Shown here piece by piece: positions 1 through 9,295 of a stretch of DNA of 64,000 nt. The DNA lies in assembly GCA_964567745.1 (NCBI GenBank), contig CAZMNY010000031.1, forward strand, positions 33,088 through 97,087. Reading direction: 5' to 3'. The position numbers were made by a program, and so were the translations under genes. Under the pieces are notes generated by a model. The model searched no databases. It saw only the letters and a list, made by a program, of their open reading frames with translations, and was not told the origin of the DNA. Source of the stretch: CAZMNY01 sp964567745. GTDB lineage: Bacteria > Planctomycetota > Planctomycetia > Pirellulales > Pirellulaceae. Within the stretch, counting starts at the first letter, position 1. Each line of letters begins with the position of its first letter.

Positions 1-1472
1 GCGACTCCGTTGTCGCTGATCAGCTTCTTCTGTTCCGCGTTTCTCTTTTTAGGCTCGACGCGAATGGCCGCTTTGAGCTTCTTCAGTAAGGCCGCGTCGC
101 TAATTTTTGCCATGTCGACTCGGAATGCTTTTTCTTGAAACCGCGTCGTGGCCTCGGCGATGCCGGCTTGCAATTGTTTGATTCTGGCGTCGGCCTGTTG
201 ATTGTTCTTCTTGATCCGCGCGGCTTCTTGATCGGTCGCCATCGGTAGATTTCGATGCGGCGACACGATCCATTGCTGGGCCGCCATCGCGGGATCAAAG
301 AACGCCCAAAGCTGGTAGTAGTCGCGTTGAGTGAACGGATCCATTTTGTGTTCGTGGCAACGAGCACATTGCAGTGTGAGCCCAAGCACGCCCGTACTGA
401 ATACCTGCACCGTATCGGCGATGACTTGATGCACCTCTGGTGGCTCGATGTAGCCCGGATAGGTCGGGTCGGGCGAGGTTCTCATGAAGCCGGTTGCGAC
501 AAGGTTGTCAATCGTTTCCGGCGTGAGCTCGTCGGCTTGCCGCCAGTCGTTCAGTTCGTCGCCCGCGATCTGTTCGAGTAGAAAACGGTCGTATGGTTTG
601 TCGTCGTTGAACGATCGAAGCACGTAGTCTCGGTAACGCCAAGCCTCATTCCGCAGCCGATCGGCTTCGAGATATCCATCGGAATCGGCGTAGCCGGCGA
701 TGTCGAGCCAATGACGGCCCCACCGCTCGCCATAGCGTGGCGAGTCGAGTAGTTCATCGACCAATTGGGCGTATGCATTCGGACTCGAATCTGCGAGAAA
801 CTTCTCGACTTGTTCCCTGGTTGGCGGCAACCCATGCAGTGCGAACGTCAGGCGCCGAATCAAGGTCGTCTTGTCGGCCGCCGGCATGAAAGTCGCGCCG
901 TGAGTCTCCAATTTCGCCAACAGGAATGCGTCGATTGGAGTGCGGACCAGATCGGTTCGTTTGACGGCGGGGATCACCGGCCGTTGCGGCGGCTTGAACG
1001 CCCAAAAACTTCTAGCTCGACTTGCAAGTTCGTCGTGAGACTCCGCCAACGGCAACTCTTCCAATCCTTTCAGCTTCGCACCATCGGTCACCCAGCGACG
1101 AATCGTTTCAATCTCTTGGGACGTCAGTTGCGGCGACGTCTCGGGCGGCATTTCCTTCTCCGCGATCATTCCCAGCAGGAGACTGTCTTTCGGCTGTTTG
1201 AGATCGAGAGCCGGACCGCTGTCGCCGCCCTCAAGCATCGTGAAACGTCGACGTAGGTCGAGTCCGCCTTTACGAGACGACTTGCCATGGCACTTCAGGC
1301 ATCGCGACTGCAAAATCGGCGCAATGTGCTCTTCAAAACTCAGCTTCGAATGGGAACTCGCCTTCCCGGGCTCGCTTTGGTCATCGGATAGGACAACTGC
1401 GGCGAGAAGTGACCATGCCATCAATGTGACGGCCGCGAGTCGAATGTCTATTGATGCATTCTTAACCGACAT
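1..1472 (-). CDS. Planctomycete cytochrome c / DUF1549-DUF1553 protein, 3' end off the window
   Basis: The frame is open from an ATG at 1472 to the left edge, giving about 490 residues with the C-terminus missing. A hydrophobic segment (residues 10-28) suggests Sec export. A haem c motif CLKCH lies at residues 58-62, in the PSCyt1 domain. The DUF1549 domain follows and ends with the family hallmark CARCHEHKMDPF near residue 390, a second CxxCH. The frame then enters the linker toward DUF1553, which is outside the window. In planctomycetes these proteins are often paired with DUF1501 proteins and are thought to be exported c-type cytochromes linked to polymer or sulfated-glycan use; the reaction is unknown. 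The gene is divergent from the LRR gene, 535 bases away. Confidence 0.85.
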   Translation of the reverse strand, partial: MSVKNASIDIRLAAVTLMAWSLLAAVVLSDDQSEPGKASSHSKLSFEEHIAPILQSRCLKCHGKSSRKGGLDLRRRFTMLEGGDSGPALDLKQPKDSLLLGMIAEKEMPPETSPQLTSQEIETIRRWVTDGAKLKGLEELPLAESHDELASRARSFWAFKPPQRPVIPAVKRTDLVRTPIDAFLLAKLETHGATFMPAADKTTLIRRLTFALHGLPPTREQVEKFLADSSPNAYAQLVDELLDSPRYGERWGRHWLDIAGYADSDGYLEADRLRNEAWRYRDYVLRSFNDDKPYDRFLLEQIAGDELNDWRQADELTPETIDNLVATGFMRTSPDPTYPGYIEPPEVHQVIADTVQVFSTGVLGLTLQCARCHEHKMDPFTQRDYYQLWAFFDPAMAAQQWIVSPHRNLPMATDQEAARIKKNNQQADARIKQLQAGIAEATTRFQEKAFRVDMAKISDAALLKKLKAAIRVEPKKRNAEQKKLISDNGV

Positions 1473-2007
1473 TGGCTTTGCCTGAGTTGCTGTTAATCGA
1501 GACGAATTCATTGCCTTCGCCCGCTCGACCGGCATCGTAAAAGGAACCGACTTGGCCGGGTGCAATTCTAACACAATCGGCGCGCGCGGATGCCAGGAAC
1601 ATGAAATGGAACGCGGACTGCGCATTCAAAACCCAAGGGATTAGGCGAGCATGTTCAAGGCTGCAGAAGGATCCAGTCGCCGACGCGGAAACGAGACAAA
1701 GTCGAAGGGCCGTCGCGACGCGGCTCGGGGCCGAGCAGCACCGATGGCGGAATTGGCTGTAACGTTGGCCAAACTGATCGCCATCATTGGCAGGCGAGTG
1801 GCCGATTCAGGCCGGTTGAATCAAGAGTCGCAGGAAGAACGGGCGATCGGGATCGTTCGGCACGAGGGCGACGTGCAGCGAGCCGCGACTTGCCGGGGAA
1901 AGCTGGATAGACGATGCTAGAAGGGAGACGACTGTCCGCATTTCGTTTCCAGAGCCTGGCCCGAGGAACCAACGACCCACTTGCGGTTACACCGCAAAGC
2001 GGAACCA
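1473..2007. other. Divergent intergenic region, no supported gene
   Basis: These 535 bases separate the minus-strand cytochrome gene from the plus-strand LRR gene. Short open frames on both strands (for example 1651-1920 plus and 1784-2131 minus) are Arg-rich, resemble no family I know and overlap each other. Both flanking promoters are probably here, but I cannot pick out clear -35/-10 boxes. Confidence 0.5.
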
Positions 2008-2799
2008 ATGACCAAGCACCCAGAAACTCAGCCAGCTGCGAATTGGGAATCGGACGGCCAACCGGCGGTCGACGAAACGCCTCAGGCGGCCGACGTCGAC
2101 AACGGCAAAACCGACGCGAATGCGGAAGCAAAATCGGCTTCCATCGCCCCGTCAGCGTTTCGGTATTCGATTCGAACTCTTATCGTGGTCATGCTCGTCG
2201 CCGCCGGCTTTGCGGCTTGGTACGGGATTAGGCGTCAAGAGACCCAGCGTCAACTCGACATCGTTCGACCTCTCAAGAAAATGGGTGCCGTGTCGACGCT
2301 GTGGGAAGGTGACGTTGTCACTGTCACGTTCCGAGGATCGCCCTCGCAACCGTTCAACCCCGCCGCGATTAAGCCCTTGTCGCAGTTGCCGAAACTGACG
2401 CGCGTGGTGCTGATCGAAACGGCGTGCGATGCCGAAGCGATTCGATACTTGGCCGAGCTCAAATCGCTTGAAGTCCTTCTGATCATGAGTGCGAACTTAA
2501 AAGACGCTGACTTGTCGCCGCTTACCAAACTTGAGAATCTAAATACCTTGTGGCTGACCAATTCGAATCTTGCGGACGAGTCGCTCGATCCGCTCGGCAA
2601 AATGCGCAACCTCCGCGTACTGAACCTGAACGACAATCAGTTGAGCGACAATGGATTGATGCGACTGGCCGAACTGATTGAATTGGAGCAGCTTTACCTG
2701 AGTAACTGCGGCATAACCGACAACGGAGTCAACTTGGTCAAGCAGACTCTCTTACACGTTAAGATCAAACGCGAGCCTTTTGCGGCCGATCGTCAGTAG
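2008..2799 (+). CDS. Leucine-rich-repeat protein with one N-terminal membrane anchor
   Basis: The protein has 263 residues counted from the ATG at 2008; a TTG further upstream at 1981 is in frame but less likely. The N-terminal ~45 residues are polar, followed by a segment starting FRYSIRTL and running through hydrophobic VVMLVAAGFAAW. This basic-then-hydrophobic anchor is very common in planctomycete membrane proteins. About five leucine-rich repeats fill the C-terminal half (for example LRVLNLNDNQLSDNGL). The likely role is protein-protein interaction at the membrane; no enzymatic motif is visible. It ends 52 bases before the CPBP protease gene and may be cotranscribed with it. The specific function is unknown. 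Confidence 0.8.
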   Translation: MTKHPETQPAANWESDGQPAVDETPQAADVDNGKTDANAEAKSASIAPSAFRYSIRTLIVVMLVAAGFAAWYGIRRQETQRQLDIVRPLKKMGAVSTLWEGDVVTVTFRGSPSQPFNPAAIKPLSQLPKLTRVVLIETACDAEAIRYLAELKSLEVLLIMSANLKDADLSPLTKLENLNTLWLTNSNLADESLDPLGKMRNLRVLNLNDNQLSDNGLMRLAELIELEQLYLSNCGITDNGVNLVKQTLLHVKIKREPFAADRQ

Positions 2800-2851
2800 A
2801 GACTGCCTGACTCCCGCAGCGAGATTTAACGAAGAACGCGATCGACAATCA

Positions 2852-3907
2852 ATGGATCCTTCACAACCGTATCAGCCATTGGCGACTGCTCCGGCGTCCA
2901 ATTTCAAACCGATGGTTCGCATATGGCGCCCGGTTCGAGTTTGGCCGGTCTACGCCGCGTTGGCTGCGGCGTTTTTCGTCGGCACGGTTGTGCAAGGCAT
3001 CGCGCTAGTTCCAATGATGCTGGTGCTGTCCAACTCGGGCAAGAACACTCAGCAGCTCGCCAATGAGCTAATGCAATTCGCGCTTTCGCCAATGGGGCTG
3101 ATGGTGCTTTCCGTGCCGATGCAGCTTTCGATGCTCGCTTCGGGAATTGTTCCCGCTAAGCTGCTCGATGGAACGATCTCCAAGTCGATTGGCTTAGGAG
3201 CTCCGAAGGCACCCGTCGCAGCCTATCCCGTACTTGTACTCAGTTCGCTGTTGCCAGCGTTCGCTGGAGTCGCGCTTGCCTCGGTGGTGCTAGGCGTCGC
3301 CGGTGTCGATATGTCGGACAGCCCGCTCGTGACCGGGATGACAAGGAGCTTCGCTGGCCCGTTTACGCTTTTTATCGCCTTGGTTCCGGGCATTTGCGAA
3401 GAGGTGTTCTTTCGCGGCTTTGCCCAACGGCGACTCACCAGAAGATACGGGCCGCGAACTGCGATTCTCCACACAACGCTGCTGTTCGCGATCGTCCACA
3501 TGGCGCCGGTTCAAGTCATTTTCGTGATCCCGATAGGACTCTGGCTGGGCTACGTAGCGTGGCGAACGGATTCGATCTGGCTAACAATCTTGGGGCACGC
3601 CACGATTAACTCGTGCTGGTACATTTGGGCAATGCTCTCCAAGAACGCAGCGGAGGGCGTTATCCCGAACGCATTAACCATCGGCCTGTTTTGTGTTGCT
3701 TGCGTTAGCTTCGCAGTTGCGCTGGTTGTCTTGCGGCGACTCCCGCCAGGCGCCGGCGTCGAGAGACCCACTGTGTTTGAGCCGCAAACGCCTGTCATTG
3801 ACGCCGAAGGCATCGACTTCCTGCCTGTCGGCATCGAGTTTATTGAAACGAGCCGTCCGTCGACGGAACCCATTTTGGCGATTTTGGATGAACCGCGTGA
3901 AGATTAA
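2852..3907 (+). CDS. CPBP-family intramembrane metalloprotease (CAAX-protease like)
   Basis: The start is ATG 2852, giving 351 residues; the open frame extends further upstream but overlaps the LRR gene. The polytopic membrane protein carries the three family motifs: EEVFFR (Glu183, Glu184, Arg188), FAIVH (Phe212, His216) and HATIN (His249, Asn253). These form the metal and catalytic site inside the membrane in the CPBP (Abi/Rce1-like) family. Bacterial members cleave membrane or prenylated substrates, and some are linked to bacteriocin immunity; the substrate here is unknown. A hydrophilic tail of about 50 residues follows the last helix and is probably cytoplasmic. Confidence 0.88.
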   Translation: MDPSQPYQPLATAPASNFKPMVRIWRPVRVWPVYAALAAAFFVGTVVQGIALVPMMLVLSNSGKNTQQLANELMQFALSPMGLMVLSVPMQLSMLASGIVPAKLLDGTISKSIGLGAPKAPVAAYPVLVLSSLLPAFAGVALASVVLGVAGVDMSDSPLVTGMTRSFAGPFTLFIALVPGICEEVFFRGFAQRRLTRRYGPRTAILHTTLLFAIVHMAPVQVIFVIPIGLWLGYVAWRTDSIWLTILGHATINSCWYIWAMLSKNAAEGVIPNALTIGLFCVACVSFAVALVVLRRLPPGAGVERPTVFEPQTPVIDAEGIDFLPVGIEFIETSRPSTEPILAILDEPRED

Positions 3908-4071
3908 CTGAGGCCGCTGGACATGGACAGACGAGACGCCACGAGCTGAGAAGCCGTCGCGATAACAGATAGTACGAGATCGATTTGGGAATTGCCGCGA
4001 ACGATTGACTCGATCGTTCGAGAGAACAGATGTGGTGAGTCAAAGAACCCACGAAGAAGAGGTATCAACTG

Positions 4072-5625
4072 ATGGCACTTCGAATTACAAGTATGGTCTT
4101 CGTCGCGTTGGTCACCTTAGTGATCGTCCGTCTCGGCGGCAGTTTCGTTTTCGCGCAGGACGACGAATTTCGCACGTTTCGAGACAAGAGCGGCAAGCAC
4201 GAAATTGAGGCTCAGTTCCTCGAGTTCAAGGACTCGAAAGTCGTACTGCTGCGCAAAGACGGGCGAAAAGTGTCCGTTTCGATGAATGTGCTCAGCGACG
4301 CCGATCGACAATTCGTTCGAGATCGACTTGCCAAGGAAAATGACGCCGCGCCAGGCGACAGCAACACATCCGTTGCGGCAAGATCCGCCGATAGCTCCGC
4401 TGATTCGACAGCTGGCGGCGGCAAGAAGAACTGGACGGATTGGCGCGGAGACGAGCGATTGGGCGTGACGGCTGGCAGCGGCCTGCTCGATTCATGGTCG
4501 TCGGACGGTCCCGAATTGCTATGGCGTTCGAAGGGACTTGGAAATGGCTACTCGAGCGTCGCCATCAAGGGAGATACGCTCTTCACGATGGGCCGCAACG
4601 ACGATGGAAATTCCGAGTTGATCGCGGCGCACTTGCCCGGGGGCGACGTGATTTGGCGCCATACCGTCCGCGAGAGCGACGATCCGCCGAATTGCACGCC
4701 GGTGATCGACGGCGAACGAGTCTACGCGCTCGGTTTCAAAGGCAATCTGGTTTGTTGCGACGCGGCATCGGGCAAGGAGCTTTGGAGCAGGAGCTTCGAT
4801 CGAGACTTCGGCGGTCGGATGATGTCGGGTTGGGGGTACAGTGAATCACCGTTGGTCGACGGCGACCAACTCATCTGCACGCCGGGCGCTGCAAACGCAA
4901 TGCTTGCCGCATTGGACAAGAAGACCGGCCAGCCAATTTGGACGACGCCCATGCCTCGCGGCGCCGGCCCGGCAGGCAAGGATGGCGCCGGCTACTCGTC
5001 TCCCGTCATCTCGAATGGCGGTGGCGTAAAACATTACGTGCAGCTCGTCGGTCGAGGATTGATCGGCGTCGAGGCCAAGACCGGAAAACTGTTATGGGGC
5101 TACAACCGAATCGCCAACGGCACGGCCAACGTCCCAACGCCGATCGTTAGCGACGACTTCGTTTTCGGATCGAGCGGTTACCGAGACGGCGGTTCGGCGT
5201 TGCTGAAGTTGGAAAAATCGGGACGCGGCGTGAAGGCGACCGAGGTCTACTACATGCCGGGAAACAAAACTCAGAATCACCATGGCGGCATGATTCTCAT
5301 CGGTGACCACATCTACATGGGCGAGGGCCACAACAACGGTTTCCCTCTGTGCTTGAATTGGAAGACCGGCCGGGACGCTTGGCGGCCTGGTCGCGGTCCC
5401 GGCACCGGATCCGCCGCGATCATCGCCGCGGACGGACACCTCTATTTTCGATACCAAAATGGAACGATGGCGTTGATCGAAGCGACGCCAGACGAATTTC
5501 GGCTCAAAGGCAAATTCCGACTTGCCGCTGTCAATGGAAACAGTTGGCCCCACCCGACCATCTACGGCGGTCGGCTCTACATTCGGGATCAAAACGAACT
5601 ACTTTGCTACAACCTCGAGAAATAA
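4072..5625 (+). CDS. Secreted SHD1-domain plus PQQ-type beta-propeller protein
   Basis: The protein has 517 residues, with a purine-rich GAAGAGG upstream of ATG 4072. Residues 1-28 form a signal peptide ending near VFAQD. Residues ~32-85 match the SLA1-homology domain SHD1, a small beta domain frequent in planctomycetes (FRTFRDKSGKHEIEA, then LRKDGRKVSV and LSDADRQFV). A Ser/Ala/Asp-rich linker precedes a PQQ-like propeller from about residue 120, starting WTDWRGDERLGV and repeating blades such as CDAASGKELW. Propellers of this type occur in PQQ dehydrogenases and in BamB-like scaffolds. I see no clear quinoprotein active site, so a binding or scaffold role in the periplasm is as likely as catalysis. 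Confidence 0.85.
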   Translation: MALRITSMVFVALVTLVIVRLGGSFVFAQDDEFRTFRDKSGKHEIEAQFLEFKDSKVVLLRKDGRKVSVSMNVLSDADRQFVRDRLAKENDAAPGDSNTSVAARSADSSADSTAGGGKKNWTDWRGDERLGVTAGSGLLDSWSSDGPELLWRSKGLGNGYSSVAIKGDTLFTMGRNDDGNSELIAAHLPGGDVIWRHTVRESDDPPNCTPVIDGERVYALGFKGNLVCCDAASGKELWSRSFDRDFGGRMMSGWGYSESPLVDGDQLICTPGAANAMLAALDKKTGQPIWTTPMPRGAGPAGKDGAGYSSPVISNGGGVKHYVQLVGRGLIGVEAKTGKLLWGYNRIANGTANVPTPIVSDDFVFGSSGYRDGGSALLKLEKSGRGVKATEVYYMPGNKTQNHHGGMILIGDHIYMGEGHNNGFPLCLNWKTGRDAWRPGRGPGTGSAAIIAADGHLYFRYQNGTMALIEATPDEFRLKGKFRLAAVNGNSWPHPTIYGGRLYIRDQNELLCYNLEK

Positions 5626-5683
5626 GAACAGAGTCGAATCGATCGAGCCCGACCAATCGGAACGCAGTCGAGATGCGCCCATT

Positions 5684-6352
5684 CTACTCGGCTCGTTTCG
5701 TGTCGGCTCGCTCCATGTCGGCTTGAGCTTTCGCGACGTCGAGGTTTTCGCGATGAGCCGCCGCGCGCAGCAAATACGCTTCGCTCAGTTTCGGATTGAT
5801 TTTGATCGCGCTGGAAAAATCGCGGATCGCTTCGTTCGTGCGACCGAGTTTTGAAAACGCAATGCCTCGGCTCACATACGCTCGTTCGAGTCGAGGCTGA
5901 TGCTCTAGCGTTTGCGAATAGGCCTCGATCGCCGAGTTGAACTCTTCTTTCTCCAAGAACACGAAACCGAGGTTGTAGAGAGCGGCCGCGTCGCGCGGAT
6001 TGCGACTCAAGACGCGTTCGAGATCCCGCTTGGCCTCGTCCAAACGACCAAGTTGCGCCCGGCAGGCACCCCGATTGCGAAGCGCCGCCGTGTGTGATGG
6101 CGACGCTTTGAGCACTCGATCAAAGATTCTCTCAGCCGCTGCGAATCTTTGCCGCTTTGCCAAGCCGAGCCCGCGAGAGTAGCTGCTCTCGAGCTCGCTG
6201 CGCGCTTCCAGATCAGGATCCATCGGCACCGCTGACGTCGGGTGGCTTGGCTGGGCGGTTGACGCCGCGGCCGGCGTCGAACGAGAATTCGCCGGCGCGC
6301 AACCTAAGGCAAGGACCAACAGTAATCCCATGCCGTACGTTTGTCGCATCAT
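5684..6352 (-). CDS. TPR-repeat lipoprotein
   Basis: The protein has 222 residues and starts with ATG-ATG, so 6352 and 6349 are both possible. A short signal ends in the lipobox LALGC, so the mature N-terminal Cys should be lipidated. After a Ser/Thr/Pro-rich linker come four to five tetratricopeptide repeats (for example ALYNLGFVFLEKEEFNSAIEAY). TPR lipoproteins usually act as scaffolds at the membrane, as PilF or BamD-like proteins do; no partner can be inferred here. It converges with the SHD1-PQQ gene (58-base gap) and is divergent from the glycolate oxidase set. Confidence 0.85.
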   Translation of the reverse strand: MMRQTYGMGLLLVLALGCAPANSRSTPAAASTAQPSHPTSAVPMDPDLEARSELESSYSRGLGLAKRQRFAAAERIFDRVLKASPSHTAALRNRGACRAQLGRLDEAKRDLERVLSRNPRDAAALYNLGFVFLEKEEFNSAIEAYSQTLEHQPRLERAYVSRGIAFSKLGRTNEAIRDFSSAIKINPKLSEAYLLRAAAHRENLDVAKAQADMERADTKRAE

Positions 6353-6533
6353 TAGTCGCTTTCAACACCGGTGACGAATCGCAAGCCAGCCGACTCATGC
6401 CGGATTAACGGCGGGGCAACCGGTTTGTATCCCATCCGATTCAATCTATGATGGCGGCAACGCAGACTCATTACGCCGCCCACTTTAGCATCTGCCAACC
6501 GCATCGCCACTCGTCCATTCCAGGCTGCAGCCA

Positions 6534-7973
6534 ATGTCCTCAACGATCGCCGCCGACATTATTGACCAGTTTCGCGGCATCGTCGGTGCCGACAGCGTCT
6601 TGACGGCCGACTCGGACCTGATGGTGTATGAGTGTGATGGGTTTGTGATGGAGAAAAACAGCCCCGACGTCGTGGTCTTTCCGCACACCACAGAGCAAGT
6701 CGCCGCCATCGTGCAAATTTGCAACTCCGCGGGCCTCTCCTTCATACCGCGCGGCGCAGGAACGAGCCTGGCGGGCGGTTGCCTGCCGATTGGCGGCGGC
6801 GTGATGATCGTCATGACTCGCATGAAAGAGATTCTCGAAATCAACATGCGAGATCGGTACGCCGTCGTGCAGCCCGGCGTCGTCAACGTCTGGCTGACTC
6901 AGCGTCTGCGGGGAACCGGTTTTCACTATGCCCCTGATCCGTCGAGCCAAGGCGCGTGCACTTTGGGCGGCAACGTCGCGACCAATTCTGGCGGACCGCA
7001 CACGCTCAAGTACGGCGTGACGGTAAACCATGTGATGGGAATCGAAGCCGTCTTAGCGGACGGACAAGTCGTTCGTTACGGCGGTCCCGTGGAGGACAAC
7101 CCCGGCTTGGATTTGGTTGGAACCATTGTCGGCAGCGAGGGAACTCTGGCCATCGTCACCAAAGTTTGGGTGCGATTGACGCGTGATCCTCAAGGGTATC
7201 GCACGATGTTGGCTATCTTCGAAACCGCCGACGACGCGACCAACGCGATCAGCGACATCATTGGCGCCGGCATCATCCCTGCGGCGCTCGAAATGATGGA
7301 TCAAGGGATCGTCGAGGCGCTTGAGCAAGCATTTCATTTCGGATTTCCGCTAGACGCTGGCGCCGTCCTACTGATTGAGGTCGATGGACTTGAAGCGGGC
7401 CTAGATCAGCAGCGGGACCAGATCGTCGAGATATGCAACCATCACGGCGCGAGAGAGACGAGGCAGGCGGAGAGCGAGGATGAACGCCAACGACTTTGGA
7501 AGTGTCGCAAGCAGGCCTTCGGTGCCATCGGTCGATTGAGCCCCAGCTATTGCACACAGGACGGAGTCGTCCCGCGAACCAAGCTTCCTCAAATGCTCAA
7601 GCGAATCAGCGAGATCGGCGAGACGCATCAGCTGCGAATCGTCAACGTGTTTCACGCCGGCGACGGCAACTTACACCCGATTCTGCTTTTCGATGAGCGC
7701 GACGAACAACAGACCGCGCGCGTGCTTGACGCCAGTCATGAAATTCTTGAAGAGTGTTTGGCGTTGGGCGGCAGCGTGTCGGGTGAGCATGGAATCGGCG
7801 TCGAAAAAATCGGCTTCATGAATCGTATGTTTAGCACAGATGATCTCGATGTCATGGCCCGCCTTCGAGACGCATTCAATCCCCAGAGCCGCCTGAGCCC
7901 TGGCAAAGTCTTGCCGACGGCCGGCGCGTGCGGGATGGAGCAGATACGGCCGGGTCGCCGCGCGGCGCTGTGA
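6534..7973 (+). CDS. glcD: FAD-linked glycolate oxidase subunit GlcD
   Basis: The protein has 479 residues starting at ATG 6534. It is a flavoprotein of the FAD-linked oxidase family. A PCMH-type FAD domain (about residues 45-220) contains RGAGTSLAGG and the GGNVATNSGG loop. The C-terminal half has the HAGDGNLHP metal-site motif and SGEHGIG. These are hallmarks of GlcD and D-lactate dehydrogenases, which oxidise 2-hydroxyacids to 2-oxoacids. The next two genes match GlcE and GlcF in order, with gaps of about 45 bases. This supports a three-subunit glycolate oxidase, which makes glyoxylate and passes electrons to the membrane. D-lactate as substrate cannot be excluded. Confidence 0.9.
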   Translation: MSSTIAADIIDQFRGIVGADSVLTADSDLMVYECDGFVMEKNSPDVVVFPHTTEQVAAIVQICNSAGLSFIPRGAGTSLAGGCLPIGGGVMIVMTRMKEILEINMRDRYAVVQPGVVNVWLTQRLRGTGFHYAPDPSSQGACTLGGNVATNSGGPHTLKYGVTVNHVMGIEAVLADGQVVRYGGPVEDNPGLDLVGTIVGSEGTLAIVTKVWVRLTRDPQGYRTMLAIFETADDATNAISDIIGAGIIPAALEMMDQGIVEALEQAFHFGFPLDAGAVLLIEVDGLEAGLDQQRDQIVEICNHHGARETRQAESEDERQRLWKCRKQAFGAIGRLSPSYCTQDGVVPRTKLPQMLKRISEIGETHQLRIVNVFHAGDGNLHPILLFDERDEQQTARVLDASHEILEECLALGGSVSGEHGIGVEKIGFMNRMFSTDDLDVMARLRDAFNPQSRLSPGKVLPTAGACGMEQIRPGRRAAL

Positions 7974-8017
7974 TTCGAAACGAAGTCTAGAGAAAAGTTA
8001 GTTGAGGACGATTGTAC

Positions 8018-9250
8018 GTGAACCCGATCGATTTGCTTCCTATCGAAAAGACGATTGATCCTTCGACGCAAGAGGAAGTCGCGGAAATAGTTCGAGTGTC
8101 CTTCGGCGGATCACGACCGCTCTATATCGTCGGCGGAGGCACTAGCCTCGAGCAGGGAGTTCGCGCGGACCAACCAGGGGACGCTCTGCAATTGGGCAAG
8201 CTGGACGCGGTCATTGACTACCCGACGCGCGACATGACGATCACGGTTGAAGCGGGCGTCACCATGGCGTCACTCGCCGCTCGACTCGCGGAAAACAATC
8301 AGGAACTGCCTGTCGACGCGCCGTTCGCCGACTCTGCGACCATTGGCGGCGTGATCGCCTCCAACTGGAATGGACCTCGTCGTTACGGCCTGGGAACAAT
8401 CCGCGATTATGTCGTCGGCATCAGCGCAATCGATGGACGCGGCGTTGCGTTTCAAGGGGGCGGTCGAGTTGTTAAGAACGTCGCGGGTTACGATTTTTGC
8501 AAGCTCCTCACGGGATCTTTTGGCGCTTTGGCGGTAGTTACCCAAGTCACTCTGAAACTTCGGCCCATTGCCGCGCGGCGGCGAATCGTCTTGGCGAGAT
8601 GCGAGAATCTCGAACTGGCCGAGTCGATCATGAAGGGGCAAATCGACACGCAAGTGATGCTCGCAGGACTGGAGTTCTTGTCGGGCCCCGGCTGGAACTG
8701 GAGCTCAGAAACGCCGGAACAACCGCGCCCGCCCGCCTGCATCATGGTGGCGATGTTGGAAGGGACGGACACGGAAGTCGATTGGATGACAAGTCGTCTG
8801 GAGGAAGAGTGGTGCTGGTGCGGCGCGAAGAATGTCGAAGTCCTCTCGCCAGAACGCGAATCGCAAATGCGTGATGCCATCGTCGCGGTTTCCGCGTCCA
8901 AGAAATCGGCTCTCACTTTGAAAGCGAACCTCCCGCCAAGCAACGTCGGTCGGTTCGTTCAAACGATCGGTGATCACGCACAGGACGCGACGCTACAGTG
9001 CCACGCGGGAAATGGCATCGTCCTGATGAGCGTTCCAAACATTGCAGAGTCCGATAGCCCACAAGCAATCTGCGATCGAGTGCAGACGTTCGCCGAAGAA
9101 CTCGGAGGCTGCGCCATCGTTCTATCCTGTTCTACGAATGGCGAGTTGAATCGAAAAGCGATATGGGGTTCAGATGCCGCCTCGCCGATGATGCAATCCG
9201 TGAAACGTCAGTTTGATCCCAAGAATCTGCTCAACCCAGGGCGCACATAG
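8018..9250 (+). CDS. glcE: FAD-binding glycolate oxidase subunit GlcE
   Basis: There are about 410 residues. No ATG is available: GTG 8018 and TTG 8012 are both in frame. GTG fits better with the GAGGA upstream (around 8004), but the choice is open. The FAD-binding domain (about residues 25-200) includes VGGGTSLEQG, the DATIGG-like SATIGGVIASN segment and KNVAGYDFCKLLTGSFG, a signature of GlcE. The C-terminal half is divergent, and the protein ends RQFDPKNLLNPGR, typical of this family. It sits between glcD and glcF and should be the second flavin-binding subunit of the glycolate oxidase complex. Confidence 0.88.
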   Translation: MNPIDLLPIEKTIDPSTQEEVAEIVRVSFGGSRPLYIVGGGTSLEQGVRADQPGDALQLGKLDAVIDYPTRDMTITVEAGVTMASLAARLAENNQELPVDAPFADSATIGGVIASNWNGPRRYGLGTIRDYVVGISAIDGRGVAFQGGGRVVKNVAGYDFCKLLTGSFGALAVVTQVTLKLRPIAARRRIVLARCENLELAESIMKGQIDTQVMLAGLEFLSGPGWNWSSETPEQPRPPACIMVAMLEGTDTEVDWMTSRLEEEWCWCGAKNVEVLSPERESQMRDAIVAVSASKKSALTLKANLPPSNVGRFVQTIGDHAQDATLQCHAGNGIVLMSVPNIAESDSPQAICDRVQTFAEELGGCAIVLSCSTNGELNRKAIWGSDAASPMMQSVKRQFDPKNLLNPGRT

Positions 9251-9295
9251 TGCATTGTCAGTTTTGAGAATGAACGACGGATAGCATACTCGATT

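Noticed and set aside
1784..2131. Arg-rich minus-strand frame as a small gene
   Set aside because: It overlaps the start of the LRR gene and has random-looking composition.
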